The position numbers and the translations under genes are program-made. The notes under the pieces were generated by a model that was not told the origin of the DNA, did no database searches, and worked only from the letters and a program-made list of their open reading frames with translations. Of a DNA stretch of 64,000 nt, positions 24,157-36,474 are shown one piece after another; the first letter of the stretch is position 1, and each line of letters begins with the position of its first letter. The stretch is from Serpula lacrymans var. lacrymans S7.9 (lineage: Eukaryota; Basidiomycota; Agaricomycetes; Boletales; Serpulaceae), in the NCBI RefSeq assembly GCF_000218685.1, contig NW_006763298.1, forward strand, positions 302,164-366,163, read 5' to 3'.

Positions 24157-26110
24157 TGAGACAGAAAGACAGTGCTGTTGCACACCACTCCGCTCCTGGC
24201 ACGTCAAGAAAACTGCGACGTGAGTTTTAAGTGAACGAAGTCCAGCGCATAGCCTCTCTAAATCTGAGGACAATTGTGGCTGGACCGATTGCCGAATCTG
24301 CTGACCCGTTTTTCAGTCATTCTATAAGAAATTTCTGATGGATAGTCGACGTATGCACACACATGTGGTGTGTCATATTACAGCTAACTTACACACATAC
24401 TACCTCTTACATTATTATCGCTATTATTATCACTGAATACTACTACTTGATATCAATATCCGAACGTTGACACGGATAACATGATCTCGAGTGTTCTGGT
24501 GAAGTAGACTTTGTGATCAAGCGCTTGAAACTAAAGGACAATACCATGAATTCTGTAGTGACCGTAGAGGAAAAAGCGCTGGGGCTGTAGACCTTCAGGC
24601 ACCTTAAAATAGTTAGCGCAACCGAGACAATCACTGCCAGCCCGTCCTACTGTGCTGTTAAGAAGCTGATAACATCGCCGGTTTCTCTAGAGAATGCTGA
24701 GGGGGTAAATGTCGAAATGTCCGTTGAAAGCGGCTTGCACAAGTCAGGCTCTAGTAGGGCGATGAGCTTCGACATAAAACATAGCGTAATTGAGCGAACC
24801 GCTGCACAGAAGTGTCCTAGTATTCTATAATGACCATTTCACTGCAAGCTACTGGAGGTTAAAAACCATGACAGGTATTTGCTGTGCGTGTAGAAGGCGT
24901 TGTCGCATAGGCGATCTAATTTCTGAAACCCATAGGTAGTGAAGCTGCGGCGTCATGAGATAGAAGCGCGTATCGTGGGACCGATTGTGACACTATAAGG
25001 GAAAATGATATAATAATGATGGGGGAGGGAATCAGAACAATGGGCAGCATGATGTTGATATTCATATAGCTGAGAAGGCGCTTGCTTCGGCATATACGTA
25101 GGGTAAAGGGCCATGATGGATGGACTAGGGCGAGGGTTGTCCTCTGGTGTGCTATAGCGTGTGTGTTGTATTCCAGCGTTCTACGAGAGAGAAAGTTAGT
25201 CTGTATGCAGTAGTAGGTTTAGATTCTAGCGCATCCCAGCCTAGCAAATGCGAGACGATGCCGTTGAGCACTGCTAACAGCCACAGAAGAAGGGGAAGAG
25301 GAGAATGATGACTGGTGTAGGATAGGGAAAGTGCAAAGGCGGGCGAGACGCCTGCAAAGTGGTTCGATATGATGGATACCCGGGCCGAAAGAATGGCGTC
25401 CACGGATTAGCCTGTGACTGAAGCCAGAAATACGTCGTAGGGATCTCTCGTTGTGCATTAATCTGATAAGTCGGGAGCCCTTTGCTTCCCGTAGGAACGA
25501 AGGTGTGGGGCCGGATATATAGCGAATGGGCCTATGGGAGATTCCAGAGGAGCTCGAGTGATGATCATTAGCAGAGTATTCTGGAGATAACGAAAGGAGA
25601 AAGCAAGAGAAGATACATGATCGAAGAAATGATTGAAAAGGGAATTCATTTTAGTGGTGCTCGCACCTATTCTGAAATAGGAGACACAGAAAACGGATAC
25701 CCCTGGATAAGTAGTATCCTTGGGTTGTTCTCAAGACATGGTGCCAGTGTGGTCTTGTGTACCGTCGTTACGTATCTGAAACGAAATAGATGTCAGGTCA
25801 CCACCGAATGACAGGTGGAATGATACTCGGTGGCACTCGAGTGCAAGCTGGAAAAGACAGGTCATTTCGGTTCGGGACCAGCTTAAGTGCTTATTCGTAT
25901 CAGCGATGACAGAACATTAGGATCTGAGAGACATAAGAATACGGAAATGTGCTGTCGCAGGAGTGAGTAAGAGTGAGTCGAGTGGCAGAATGCCGAAGTG
26001 AAGAGCCGACGGTAAACAACCCAAACAAGGAATTGGTCGACACGACACCCATCGCTTCGACTCTCTCGTCGTCGTCGCGCACATCGTCGAGCACGCTCTC
26101 CTCATCACCC
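24157..26110. other. intergenic region between divergent genes
   Basis: About 2 kb between the transporter and ATG4, transcribed away from each other. It should hold both promoters. No family-level coding match was found in any frame. An in-frame upstream ATG for ATG4 lies at 25973. Confidence 0.45.
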
Positions 26111-29100
26111 ATGGCTACCAAACACTCCCGTAACACGCCCTCCCCGTCCTCTCCCGTCCCCAACCATGGCTCAAAGCTCTCAAAATTCCTCCAGAAGCAA
26201 GGCCGTGACCGGTCTAAATCCATGACAGATCCCACTGCTGGTGGCAGCAGTGCCAGCATTGCAAGCTCGAGCTCGTCGAGTCTCGTCCAGCATCCATCAG
26301 AGCCATCGTCGCCCAAACAATCTACCAACAACAATCCCAGAAAAACAAGATTCCTGGGTGGGAAGTCAAGAGACGACAAATCCACACCCCGCTCATCCCA
26401 TCCTGATAATAACTTCGATAGCGAACGTGAGGATTCATTCGACGAACCACCCGTAATAATTGAACCCGCAGACATGCCTCGCACACGCGCTCGCTCAGAA
26501 CGTCCCCTCAGCACCGTATCAGACATTCACCCCTCAGTCTCCCTCTACTCTAGCTCTTCATCAGCCCGCATAGCAGATCTCCCAACAAGATTGTCCGGCT
26601 GGCTCTCTCATACCTTCAGCACATCATCCACTGATCTTTCACTGCCTTCCCTCCTCTCTCAATCCCATCTTTCCTCAGCCACCGCTTCTCCCAAAGGTAA
26701 AAGCTCTGCCCTTCTTACCGCAGCAAAGCATGGGAAAGGTCACCTAGACCGCGCAATGCGCTTCCTCATGGACAGCGACTCAACCCCAGATAAGTGCTCA
26801 GAGCCAATATGGCTTCTGGGCGTTCAGCACCTTGGCTATGAACCACCACCACCACCTGTCACCCCAGGTCGTCGCAGCTCAGTCGAATCTCGTCGATCTC
26901 CATCATTTCGCTCTTCTGCTTCTTCTTCTCAGACTGTCTCAGAACTATCACAGTCGCAACCTCCCTCTGCCAAACATCCTGGCAGTAACTGGCCCCCTGT
27001 TTTTTACGCTGACTTTACTTCTCGAATATGGCTTACTTATCGATCTCAGTTCTACCCCATCAGGGATTCAACTCTCTCCGCCCTCGAATCAGAGATGGCT
27101 GTTGCATCGCAAGGTCCACTACCTTCGAGTCCTCAACCCAAAAGATGGAACTGGCCCGTGGGAGGAGAAAAGGGCTGGACTAGCGATGCTGGCTGGGGCT
27201 GTATGTTGCGCACCGGACAATCACTATTAGCCAATGCCCTCCTTCATCTCCATCTAGGAAGAGGTGGGTATCTGCTATCTTATATCTATTGTATCTGTTC
27301 TTCATGCTTTTCGAGCAGATTGGCGTCGTCCCCCATATCCTGTCCATACGACCGACTACGCTACATATGTTCAAATTATTACATGGTTTTTCGATACTCC
27401 CTCTCCCCAGTCACCGTTCAGTGTACATCGCATGGCCCTTGCCGGCAAAGATTTAGGCAAAGATGTCGGACAGTGGTTCGGACCCAGTACCGCCGCAGGT
27501 GCAATCAAGTAAGGCGTCAATTTATTGTGGCTACTTCCTTGCATGATTGCTAACCCATACTAGAACACTTGTACATGCCTTCCCTGAAGCTGGTCTTGGG
27601 GTGTCTGTCGCTTCTGACGGTGTAATATTTCAATCCGATGTGTACGCTGCGTCAAATGCGTATATCGGTTCTCCACGACGACATGCAAAAGTGTCTTGGG
27701 GAGGCCGTGCTGTCATAGTCCTCATCGGAATCCGTCTGGGCCTAGACGGGGTAAATCCTATTTATTATGATACCATTAAGGTGAGCATTAGAACTCTTCG
27801 ACCTTATCGCTGGATACTGATGACGGTGCCGTACACGTCAGGCTTTGTATACTTTCCCGCAATCCGTCGGCATCGCCGGCGGGCGCCCCTCTTCGTCTTA
27901 TTATTTCATGGGCTCTCAAGCAGATAACCTATTCTATCTTGATCCACACCACGCACGGCCTGCGGTACCTCTCCGGCCTGCTCCACCTGCTACGGAGGCT
28001 TCCAGCTTGATGACGCGGAACCGTTGGGAGCGCGAGACAACCCCCGATAATGTGTCAGATAGGCGCACTAACCAGCGCTCGCCAACTTCGAACCACTACC
28101 GCTCGCCAACCTCGCCTTCGTCGGTTCGCACAGGATCATCGACGTTTTCGTACCATGCACCGATGTCACCTTCGCCGCTACAGCACCAACTCTCGACATC
28201 GTCCAGTGTAGCCTCAAGTGTATCGTCCCAACCTTACACACACTCGCAACGCTGGCAGAATGCGAGTCTGCCTGCGTCGCCTGAAATTAGTTCTGATATG
28301 GATGTGCGTGAGCTTGGTTGGGGTGACAGCGAGGGAGCAGGAGAAGCATTGGATCCTATGGCGGAACATTATGTGAATGCGTATAGCCCGGATCAACTCA
28401 GGACGTTCCATTGCGATCGGGTGAGGAAGATGCCCATGAGTGGGCTTGATCCGAGTATGCTCCTTGGATTTTTGTGCAAAGACGAAAACGACTGGTTCGA
28501 TTTCCGGAGGAGAGTCAATGACGTACGCATACCTTTTCGCTTCATCTATTACTGTAATCATACATCTAACCTATTATTCTTTGTTTGGATACGATCAACA
28601 GCTCATGCATCGCCACAAAACGATCTTCACCGTCCAGGATGAGCCCCCAACATGGCCGTCCGACTCGGACGAGTTCATGGGGCTCGAGTCCATTTCGGAG
28701 CCTGACGATATGATGGAGGTCGATGCGGAGGAGGGTGCGGATGAACAATACTTTGACACCCGTTCGCCGTCGACGTCGCCTGATGCGAGCCTCAAGGGTG
28801 GAGGAAAGAGCTCTGAGGTTGACACTGAGGAAGACCCGATTGGGCCGATAACGCCTGGGCCGAGCTCAACCTCATTTGAAGAAGACAAGGAAGGACGAGC
28901 AGGTGTTGAGGGGAAAGGAAAACGTGGGTCTGATCGATTTGGGGAGGACGACGAAGGAGGCGAGGGTATTGATGATGATGACGACTGGATCGATCCCTCC
29001 GTACCGACGCCCGTGTCCCCGACACACCCGCCCACCGCGCCGCCGATGGAGAAGACCAAATCAAACGGGTCTGCGAGTAGCACCAGCAGTAAAGGGAAGA

Positions 29101-29339
29101 GTAAGAAAGGGAAGAAGTCGAAGAAAGCTGCTGTGCCAATTATGAAGCCGCCCACCCCGCCCGAGCACTTCCCATTTCCGCGCTCGTTGGAGGAGAGTTT
29201 TCACGGCGAGGGGGGGGCTGTGGAGGTGAGAGGTGATATCGAGAGACGGATGAACAATGCGCGTGCGAGGGACGGGGGACGCACGCAGAGTGGGGGCGTC
29301 AAGGGAATCTTGACGACGGATGATGGGGAGTTGGTGTAG
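26111..29339 (+). CDS. ATG4: Cysteine protease ATG4 (peptidase C54)
   Basis: Autophagy protease that processes and delipidates Atg8. Exons 26111-27263, 27319-27508, 27564-27780, 27842-28522 and 28602-29339 all join in frame. The catalytic Cys lies in [20 protein letters not shown] (27175-27234). [10 protein letters not shown] is restored at the first junction. The later catalytic Asp/His pair is in [11 protein letters not shown] (27930-27960). The [13 protein letters not shown] motif and the late helix region [16 protein letters not shown] also fit C54. The start at 26111 (cccATGgct) is preferred; the frame is open back to 25973. The protein is large for ATG4 (about 990 residues) because of a Ser/Pro-rich N-terminus of about 290 residues, a Ser-rich insert after the Asp/His motif, and an acidic then Lys-rich C-terminus. 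Such long forms are common in basidiomycetes. Confidence 0.9.
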
Positions 29340-29816
29340 GTGACTGTTCAGCGGCTAGGGCGGGCTGTGAAGTATCTTCTTCGTTCTTCTGCGTCTTTTT
29401 GCTCACCAAGGTCGCCTCTTTTGTTATTTCTCGTCAAGTCTGTACGGACGTGTATTATGAGATTCTGTCACTTCTTCTTTCTCTTCACTTGCCTCACTTT
29501 GTTCTTAAGGTGCCCTTCATTTTCTCCTCGTGCCTCTTTTCCCAAATTTCAGAACTGGACCAGTGTCAACATTGTAACTATGTACATTGTCACAGTCAGT
29601 TACTGCTTTAATAGTTATACCCCTCTCCCATTCTCTCACTACACACAATACGCACCAACATAGCGACTTGGAAGGGAATTATTTAAGCCACTATACTCGT
29701 CTGAAGCAATAATCTTGTCCTCTTTCTCAAAGACTTCGGGATGTTGACTCGATGGAGGGCTTGACTTCAAAATGGTAGTAACATGTAAAACAAAGGAAAA
29801 CAAAAATGGCATCTCG
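29340..29816. other. 3' region between convergent genes
   Basis: T- and C-rich sequence downstream of ATG4, probably its 3' untranslated region, facing the 3' end of the coiled-coil gene. No gene seen. Confidence 0.45.
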
Positions 29817-31068
29817 TCAGGATGCAGGTTGGCTGGAGTTGATGTTTCCGAGGTTGAGCAAATGCTCGAGCTCTTGGATACGCTCCTCCACCACGCTCCT
29901 TGCCTCCCGCTCCTTGATTACAATCCTTTCTGCTTCTCGAACCGCTTCCTCCACCACGCTCCTTGCCTCCCGCTCCTTGATTACAATCCTTTCTGCTTCT
30001 CGAACCGCTTCCTCTGCCACGCTCCTTGCCTCCCGCTCCTTGATTACAATCCTTTCTGCTTCCCGAACCGCTTCCTCCACCTCCTGTATCTAAGGTAAAT
30101 AAATGTTGTAGTTTGTATTAAATATAATAAATCATTAATAAGAAACACACCTTGTTATATACCTCTTCTCGGCGCTGATTGAACAGGTCCTTAATCTCGT
30201 TCAGGATTGAGGGGCGCACATTGTGGATGGGAATCTGTTTCCATTTTCCCCCTGCCGAGTCAAGGGCCTCAGTGGCCCAGATCTCCACTAATTTGTCTTC
30301 GTCATCCTGTGATGAGTCAGGAACCTTGACTCCTTGATATGTAGCTTCTAGTACGCGAACAATAATGTCTGCATACCAGTAGCACTGGCGACGAAGGAGC
30401 TTGTACAGGTCCGAGTGTTCATGGACCACCCTGGATAGGATGGCCAGGTCGTAGAGTATCAATGGACACTCCTTCTCGCATTTCACTCTCTCGATTTTCT
30501 TGTCGTTTGGCCAGGATCCAATCCGCAAAACCTGGTCCTTTGCTGGTAACCCGATAATGGCAGATAATGTTGTGTTGTAGACATTTGTTGACCAGGTTGG
30601 GGAGTGGGACAGTGATGACTTAGATGAGTTTGCGGAGCTTGATGATGGGACATGCGCATTGAAGTCACCTCCGCTCCGTTCTATGCGCAAATACCTATCA
30701 CTATAACCTAACCGTGTGATTTTTACCACAAGGTACTCATGCTCAGACCCTCCCCTCTCCTTATACCTCCGCAACTCTGCGACTTTCATTGTCCTCATCC
30801 GAGCACGATTAGCGGGGCCCTCAGTAGGCAGTAAAGACTGATAGTCTTTAAGAAGTGTGGCCTCCCAGTAAGCAACATCCGTAAAGCCAGGAGGATACTC
30901 CTGTTCAAGTTGGTTTGCAGAGGTAGACATGCCTACGAGACGAAAAAATGGGCGAAATAGTTTGAGGATTCCATTTGGACGAGGCATTTTTATATCGAGT
31001 TGATGGACTTGAGAGAGAGAGTTATAATCTTGAAATTGACCTTCGTTGGATGAGTGCGATGACGACAA
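29817..31068 (-). CDS. Unknown protein with C-terminal 21-residue coiled-coil repeats
   Basis: Two exons: 31068-30151 and 30089-29817, with an intron of 61 nt (gtgtgt..ttag). The N-terminal part is soluble and has no domain I recognise; landmarks are PPGFTDVAYWEATLLKDY, RTMKVAELRRYKERGG and HEYLVVKITRLGYSDRYLRI. A middle segment has LRRQCYWYADIIVRVLEATY and IWATEALDSAGGKWKQIPIH. The second exon is almost wholly three copies of a 21-residue heptad unit, EAVREAERIVIKEREARSVV, then ERIQELEHLLNLG, which should form a coiled coil. A second possible start lies at 30987 (MPRPNGILKLF). Proteins with this N-terminal type recur in agaric genomes as far as I recall, with no known function. Confidence 0.7.
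29888..30076 (-). repeat. 63-bp tandem repeat x3 within coding exon
   Basis: Three almost identical 63-bp units start at 29888, 29951 and 30014, with only a few base changes between them. The unit is 21 codons, exactly three heptads, so a change in copy number keeps both frame and coiled-coil register. Confidence 0.9.
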
Positions 31069-31713
31069 ACATCAATGCGTCATAGATTCATAGTTCGTTC
31101 ATTCTCATCACATGACGACTTCATACCTCAATTGTTGATCCTAACGCTGAGGTATGTTCACTTATGTTCTTTCACTTTACAGGCTCCCAAGTTATCTCTT
31201 CATCGACCATCGCTATCGCACTTGGCTGCTGCATCACGGTCACTTTGTGAACAGCTCTCGATGCGGAACAAAACCGACACAAGTTGCGAGTTTGTACCTT
31301 GGAGCACAAAGGGTGGGTGAGCATGGTATTATGGATTGGAGATATGTAGTCGCAGATTGGGGGGGGTAGTAAGTAAATAAATAAATAATGATGTCGTTCT
31401 CTTCCTCTCCTCCTCCTCCTCCTCCTCCTCCTCCTCCTCTTCTCCTTTCCTCGTTCTCAAAACCAAAAACGTCAATAAAAAAAACATCGAGAGAAGGCCC
31501 AGTACAGTGAGGTTGAATTAGGATTGAATTGATTCATCTAGTTCCAAGTGGGAAAAGCCCAAGAACGAAAAGGACGCGACGAACAAAACGAACGAAAAGT
31601 GGTGTCGGAAAGTGGCGTAGACAAGCTTTGATGAGGGTGAGGGGGAGATCGAGTGTCGCGGGTCAAAATTTCGGGTTGAGTGATTGGGATATTGATGTTC
31701 ATTGAATGCGCGG
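31069..31713. repeat. intergenic region with microsatellites
   Basis: Contains a taaa repeat (31372-31388) and a long tcc/ctc trinucleotide run (31405-31439). No gene recognised. It lies between the coiled-coil gene promoter and the 3' end of the FAD oxidase. Confidence 0.6.
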
Positions 31714-34667
31714 TTAGGGTGAGGGAAAGTAGCACTCGAAATCCTTGTTTGAATGACCTTTCCAACCGACTATTTAAACGCGCAAAACCAAGGTTCAAAC
31801 TAAAACCAAAGGCTAAAGGAATAAAAGAAAAGAAAACGTACCACATTGCCAACAATCAAGCAGCCCCCACGGGTCGCTACGCGCACCAAAAATGATGGTG
31901 AGTCAACTCATTCACAATGCAAAGTGCACTTCGCGCCAGAAGACGGTATATCGCGGGTACTTACTATTTCTGTTTGATGCTCAGGAGTTCGGAGTAGTTG
32001 TCGCCCCAAAACGCCGCTATGAGGGGAGCGTGAGCATGAGTGGTGGGAGGATGGAAGGGGGAAACGCTTACTCTCGTGGTCAGACTGATATACGTCGCCT
32101 TCATTCTGCGAGGGGAAAGAATTAATTAGTGTTAGGTGTCAACCTGATGGAATGTAGGTTATTAATATAAACTACGAAGAAGAAAATGGGACGTGATGAC
32201 GAAGGGACGGCAGACGCGCGCCATGCATCCAACTCAGCACTCGGTGTTTTCTCGTAGCGGGGGGGATGTGGGGGTAAGACAATACGCGAAAGGCAGTGTA
32301 TCACACAGCAAAACGTACGTTGTGCAGGAGAGACAAGCTGGAAGAGAGAATAAACGCGAAAACAGCGGTCCCAAGTTCTCAAACGCAAATCGAAAAAAAG
32401 ACGCAAAACTAGCGAATGGAGAGAAAAGACAAAAAGAACTCACGAGATAAGCCCCCGAATCAGGCGCAATCTCCGTCATAGCCAGCGTATAATTATGCAC
32501 AAGCCCAAAATTCGCGTTCACATCCGCCGTCGAAGTGTTGAAGTACCACATCAAACCCGTGTTTACCTGCGCACGGTGGTAGTACATGGGACGGTGAGGT
32601 GAATGTGGGATGGGGGTACGGGTGTGAGTGTGAGATGATAACAGGAAGGGGAAATGAAAGGGTGACTCACGTGCCAGAGACTGTCCCTCCACGCGGGTGT
32701 CGCACTCGTCTCGTTCGCAGCCGTCTCGTTGTACAGCACAGGCCCGACGACGGGGATGTACACGAGCGGAAATGTGAGTAGGAGGTCGACGAGTTGCGAA
32801 GAGAGGGTGGGGGAAATGAAGACGCTCTGTGGCATGAGTCGCGAGCCAATGGCGAGGAGTCGGGCGACGGACTGTGGGGTGAGGTGATGGTGAGTTTTTT
32901 GGGAGAGGGAAGGGGAAGAAAGAAAGGGAGCACCTCCTGAGTCGGCACCACGTACTTCTCAAAATAGTCATACCACGAGTCCATAGTCTCAATGACGACG
33001 CTACCGCCCTGCGAGGTGACGTACGACGCGATGGGCTCCATCGAAGCTTGAGCCTCTGCGAGTGAAAGTAGGGGAGTGACGTAGTTAATGGCGGAGTCCT
33101 ATGGGGTCGTTAATAATTAATGATAGACTGGATTGGAGGAAAAGGATAAAGGAAGAGAGAAGCTCACGACGATATGTCCACCCCATCCCTCCGACGCCCA
33201 CTGCATCGAGTTGTTGACGAGGATCTCGTAGTAGGCGCGCATATTTGTGGACGTGGCATTCATGCTGAGGGACGCGCTGCGTTGGGATGCGTTAGCGATA
33301 GTTGTGACTGAAGTAGAGTGGTGGGATTCGGGTGAGGTGTATTGCGGCGTCTCGCATCCGACGCTCAAACCAGTTTACCACACCTCGCTCAAGAGTCCAG
33401 CCGCTTTGTCAAAACGACATGCCAAAAGCCAACTGCTCAATGAGAAATGAAAAAAAGTCTCACTCACACTTGCATGGACAGCCTCCCTTCGACCCTATGG
33501 GTGGACTCGAGGACAACGCCAAAGGTGCCGCCGCCGCCTCCACGGAGGGCCCAGAAGAGGTCGGTGTTTTGACAAGAGTTGGCGGTGAGGGTGAGGCCAG
33601 AGGGGGTTACTACGAGGAATTGGAGCTGGGTTGTGTTTGTGAGGCGGGAGATGGAATGGGTGAGAAGGGAACTTACGACGCGATCTATGCCCAGCCCGTA
33701 CACAGGAGAGAGAACGCTGTGACCGCCGCCCTGGGAAAGGGGAAAGGGTTGGAATAGGTAAAAGTGACAGATGGCGCGAACGCACCATGACCCAGCCGCC
33801 GCTTGCGCCCACCGTCTGTGCATATCCACCGATCAAGGTGACGTTGTTCTGATCGGCGAAAGCGTAGAGATCCTGAAAGTTGTTTCCGGCCTGTTGCGGG
33901 GAGTAAATAGAGAGAACGAGAAGGGGGGGGGGGGGGAGGACGTACGCCTGTTGTGATTGTATTATACGACTGCGAGGAGGGACAGCCTTCCGGTACGAAA
34001 GAGGCGTTATAAGTCATCTAAGAGGGGGTAAGGGATATGATCGAGAGGGGGGGGGAGATACCCACGGAATTGAGGTTGCGAGTCTTGATGAAGATTGTTA
34101 ATGAGGGAAGGGTAAGAGATAAATAAACTGACCCATAGAGCGAGAGAGCTGGGGATGTTTGAGCGGCCCTTGTAGTCGTGACCCGAGTTCTTGATGGAGA
34201 GGGGGATGCCAGTAGCGTTTGCAAAAGAGAAAGCGGTGAGCACGTCTTGTGGAGAGCGTACATCGATCTGGAGGAGGGTGAGTGGGAGAGAGGGGGGGAG
34301 AGGAGAGACGGACGTAGTAGGGCGAGATGCTTCCCTGGTCGCAGGAAGCGTCGAGAAAGGCAAGTGGGTTTGTGGGGTCGGTGTAGTCGAGGAGACACTG
34401 GCTGTGGGTGGTCATGCACGTGCCCCATTCTGGCTGCATGGTGTTGGGGTAGAGGGAGGACTTGTAGGTGGCATTAGAATAGTTTTGTTGTAGAAGAGCG
34501 CATGCACTGGGGTCTGGGTGGACGGGGGTGTTGTTGAAGGAGGAGAAGCAGGGGAGGGCAAGGGGACGAGCGGAGAACAGGCTGCCATCGAGGGAGTCGT
34601 TGAGAGCAGACCAGGAAGAAGAAGAGACGAGTCTGAGCCAGCTCAGAGCGAGAACGAGGCGGAACAT
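31714..34667 (-). CDS. Secreted FAD-linked oxidase (PCMH domain + BBE domain)
   Basis: Berberine-bridge/isoamyl-alcohol-oxidase-like flavoenzyme, rebuilt from many exons. The start at 34667 gives a hydrophobic signal peptide ([20 protein letters not shown]). Then come [20 protein letters not shown] and the flavin-attachment segment [12 protein letters not shown], whose His normally binds FAD covalently. The second part of the FAD domain is [17 protein letters not shown] joined to [14 protein letters not shown]; the Cys used for bicovalent attachment in some family members is not present there. [12 protein letters not shown] is the next landmark. The C-terminal BBE domain reads [40 protein letters not shown], each joined by splicing, ending at 31714. 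Many introns are purine- or pyrimidine-biased, one with a run of about 14 G (33927-33940). Substrate unknown. It is divergent from the PsiD-like gene. Confidence 0.84.
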
Positions 34668-35198
34668 GGCGACGACTGTCAGCTCATCCGCCGTACAATA
34701 AAATAGAATGACGAGCGATGCCGTAAGCCATGCGCTGATCCCATCACTGAGGCACAGCACCGCCCGTGCCTCCCTGTTCCTCTCCACTGTCACCCGACCC
34801 ACGTCATCAGGGGTCAATTACTCATCCGACCACTCAGTCCTGTTCTCTTCGCCTCGCCACTTCCATTACTTACATACCCTCCCCTTCTCCCTTACTCGCT
34901 CAGCTTTTGGGGTTATCACCATCAGAATGCACAAACAATCTCTTCTTTTCGGCTGCCCAATCAATCATTCACACCTGTCGATTCCATTCCACCATTCCAC
35001 CCATATCCAGCAACCCGAATACCGTCCACCCCTCCCATCACCTGTCCTTTCGCACTCTCATGGCCTCAACTGCCCATGCCATACAAAAATCCTCTAATCC
35101 ACCCACCATTCCACACCCCTTCTACCCATCCATCTCTATCGTAAGTTCCGTCTCTCTTACCTATCTCTCACCCTGACCACCATCCTCCAAAGCTTACA
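34668..35198. promoter_or_regulatory. shared divergent promoter region, FAD oxidase / PsiD-like
   Basis: 531 bp between the start codons of two divergent enzyme genes. The plus-strand side is C/T-rich (34840-35180), as in many fungal promoters and leaders. No clear TATA box or factor site was assigned. Confidence 0.5.
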
Positions 35199-36474
35199 AT
35201 GCCTATGAATCAACACCGCGGATGGCTGCCAAAGGACCCTCAAGTCCTCAGAAAATGGATACATGCAAAGATCTTGCAGCTACACAGAGCTCCCGTGTCC
35301 GCTCCAGACCAGTACTCCCATCCCGTCATCGCAGAGTTCCATACCCTCATCCGGGACGATCCACAAGCTTTCATGTACTTTACACAAATGTCAAATGACG
35401 AACCGGTCGGTAAAGACGGCCACAAAAACGTCAGTTGCCCTTGTTCAGTGCCATACCCATACACTCACACCTCATTAGGTCACAGACTGGAAGATGATGC
35501 TCTGTCTCTTCGATACCATCATCGCAGAATCTATCGAGTACCACTCAGACCAGGGTGGTCAAGTCACGGTTCCAATGAACGCCGTCATCAATTCCTTCAT
35601 GAATACCCAAGCAGGCATGGCCGCCTTCCTCTATCCAAAGATCAATGACCACTTCTTCAAAGTACTCAAAGTCTGGTCCAACTACCTCGCTTCGCCTGCA
35701 TCGCGCAGTGTCCTTACCACCAATCTTAACGGCTGGTTCAGCCCCGAGGCGCAGGAGGAAAGGCCCGATTTTGCCGATGTCTTTGTTTGTGATACGTCCA
35801 AGGAGTTCTGGGGATTCACCTCTTGGGACGATTTCTTCACCAGACGCTTGAGGGATAATGTGTTCCCAGTTTTTCCCGACGACACCAGGTTCATCAGTAA
35901 CCCCTGCGAGTCTACGGTCTATAACAAGGGCTACAACGTCAAGGAGCAAGACAAATTTTGGATCAAAGGTCAACCATACTCCCTCTTCCACATGCTCAAC
36001 AACGATCCACTCGCGAACCAATTTGTTGGCGGGACAGTTTATCAGGCTTACCTGAGCCCTACCGACTACCACCGCTGGCACAGTCCCGTCACTGGACTGA
36101 TTGCGAAGACTGTCGTTGTCCCCGGCACTTATTTCGCCGCTGTCCCCGATGACAAAGAGGGTGATGTCCTCTTTCGCTCCCTGGACTTTATCACCGCAGT
36201 GGCTACTCGTGCATTGATTTTTGTCCAATCAGACAATCCGGAAATTGGCTTGGTGTGCTTCATTGCCGTTGGGATGGGAGAGGTGTCGAGCTGTGAAGTG
36301 ACGGTGAAGGAAGGGGAGGGAATCAGGAAGGGCGACCAGATGGGGATGTTTCATTTTGGCGGCTCGTCGTGCTGCCTGGTCTTTCGACCTGAAACGAAAA
36401 TAACTTTCACAGACGAGGCCGATGACGGCAAGGCAGTCAGAGTCAATTTGGGCATTGCATGTGTTGCGAACTAA
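35199..36474 (+). CDS. PsiD/phosphatidylserine-decarboxylase-like enzyme
   Basis: Pyruvoyl-type decarboxylase of the PSD superfamily, in the branch that includes the psilocybin-pathway tryptophan decarboxylase PsiD. Exons 35199-35429 and 35479-36474 give 408 residues. The start MPMNQHRGWLPKDPQVLRKW and the segment GFTSWDDFFTRRLRD are typical of PsiD-type proteins. DYHRWHSPVTG (His-275 area) matches the conserved His loop of PSD. HFGGSSCCLVF (GSS at 372-374) is the expected self-cleavage site that makes the pyruvoyl group. NPCEST stands where classical PSDs have SPADG. There is no mitochondrial presequence or membrane anchor, so it is probably cytosolic and acts on a free amino acid rather than on phosphatidylserine. 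That substrate idea is inference. Confidence 0.85.

Noticed and set aside
25360..25400. ggttcgatatg sequence resembling a tRNA T-loop
   Set aside because: No matching acceptor, D or anticodon stems could be paired around it.
28595..29155. 186-codon minus-strand frame inside ATG4
   Set aside because: Antisense to the acidic and Ser-rich tail; low complexity, no domain.
32122..34500. Long plus-strand frames opposite the FAD oxidase
   Set aside because: They run antisense to clearly conserved FAD and BBE domain exons and show no domain of their own.
34700..35180. Possible small gene upstream of the PsiD-like gene (129-136 codons)
   Set aside because: C/T-rich promoter-like sequence with two frames open at once and no recognised motif.
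35545..36228. 227-codon minus-strand frame inside the PsiD-like gene
   Set aside because: It is antisense to a strongly conserved enzyme exon and matches no family; explained by codon bias.
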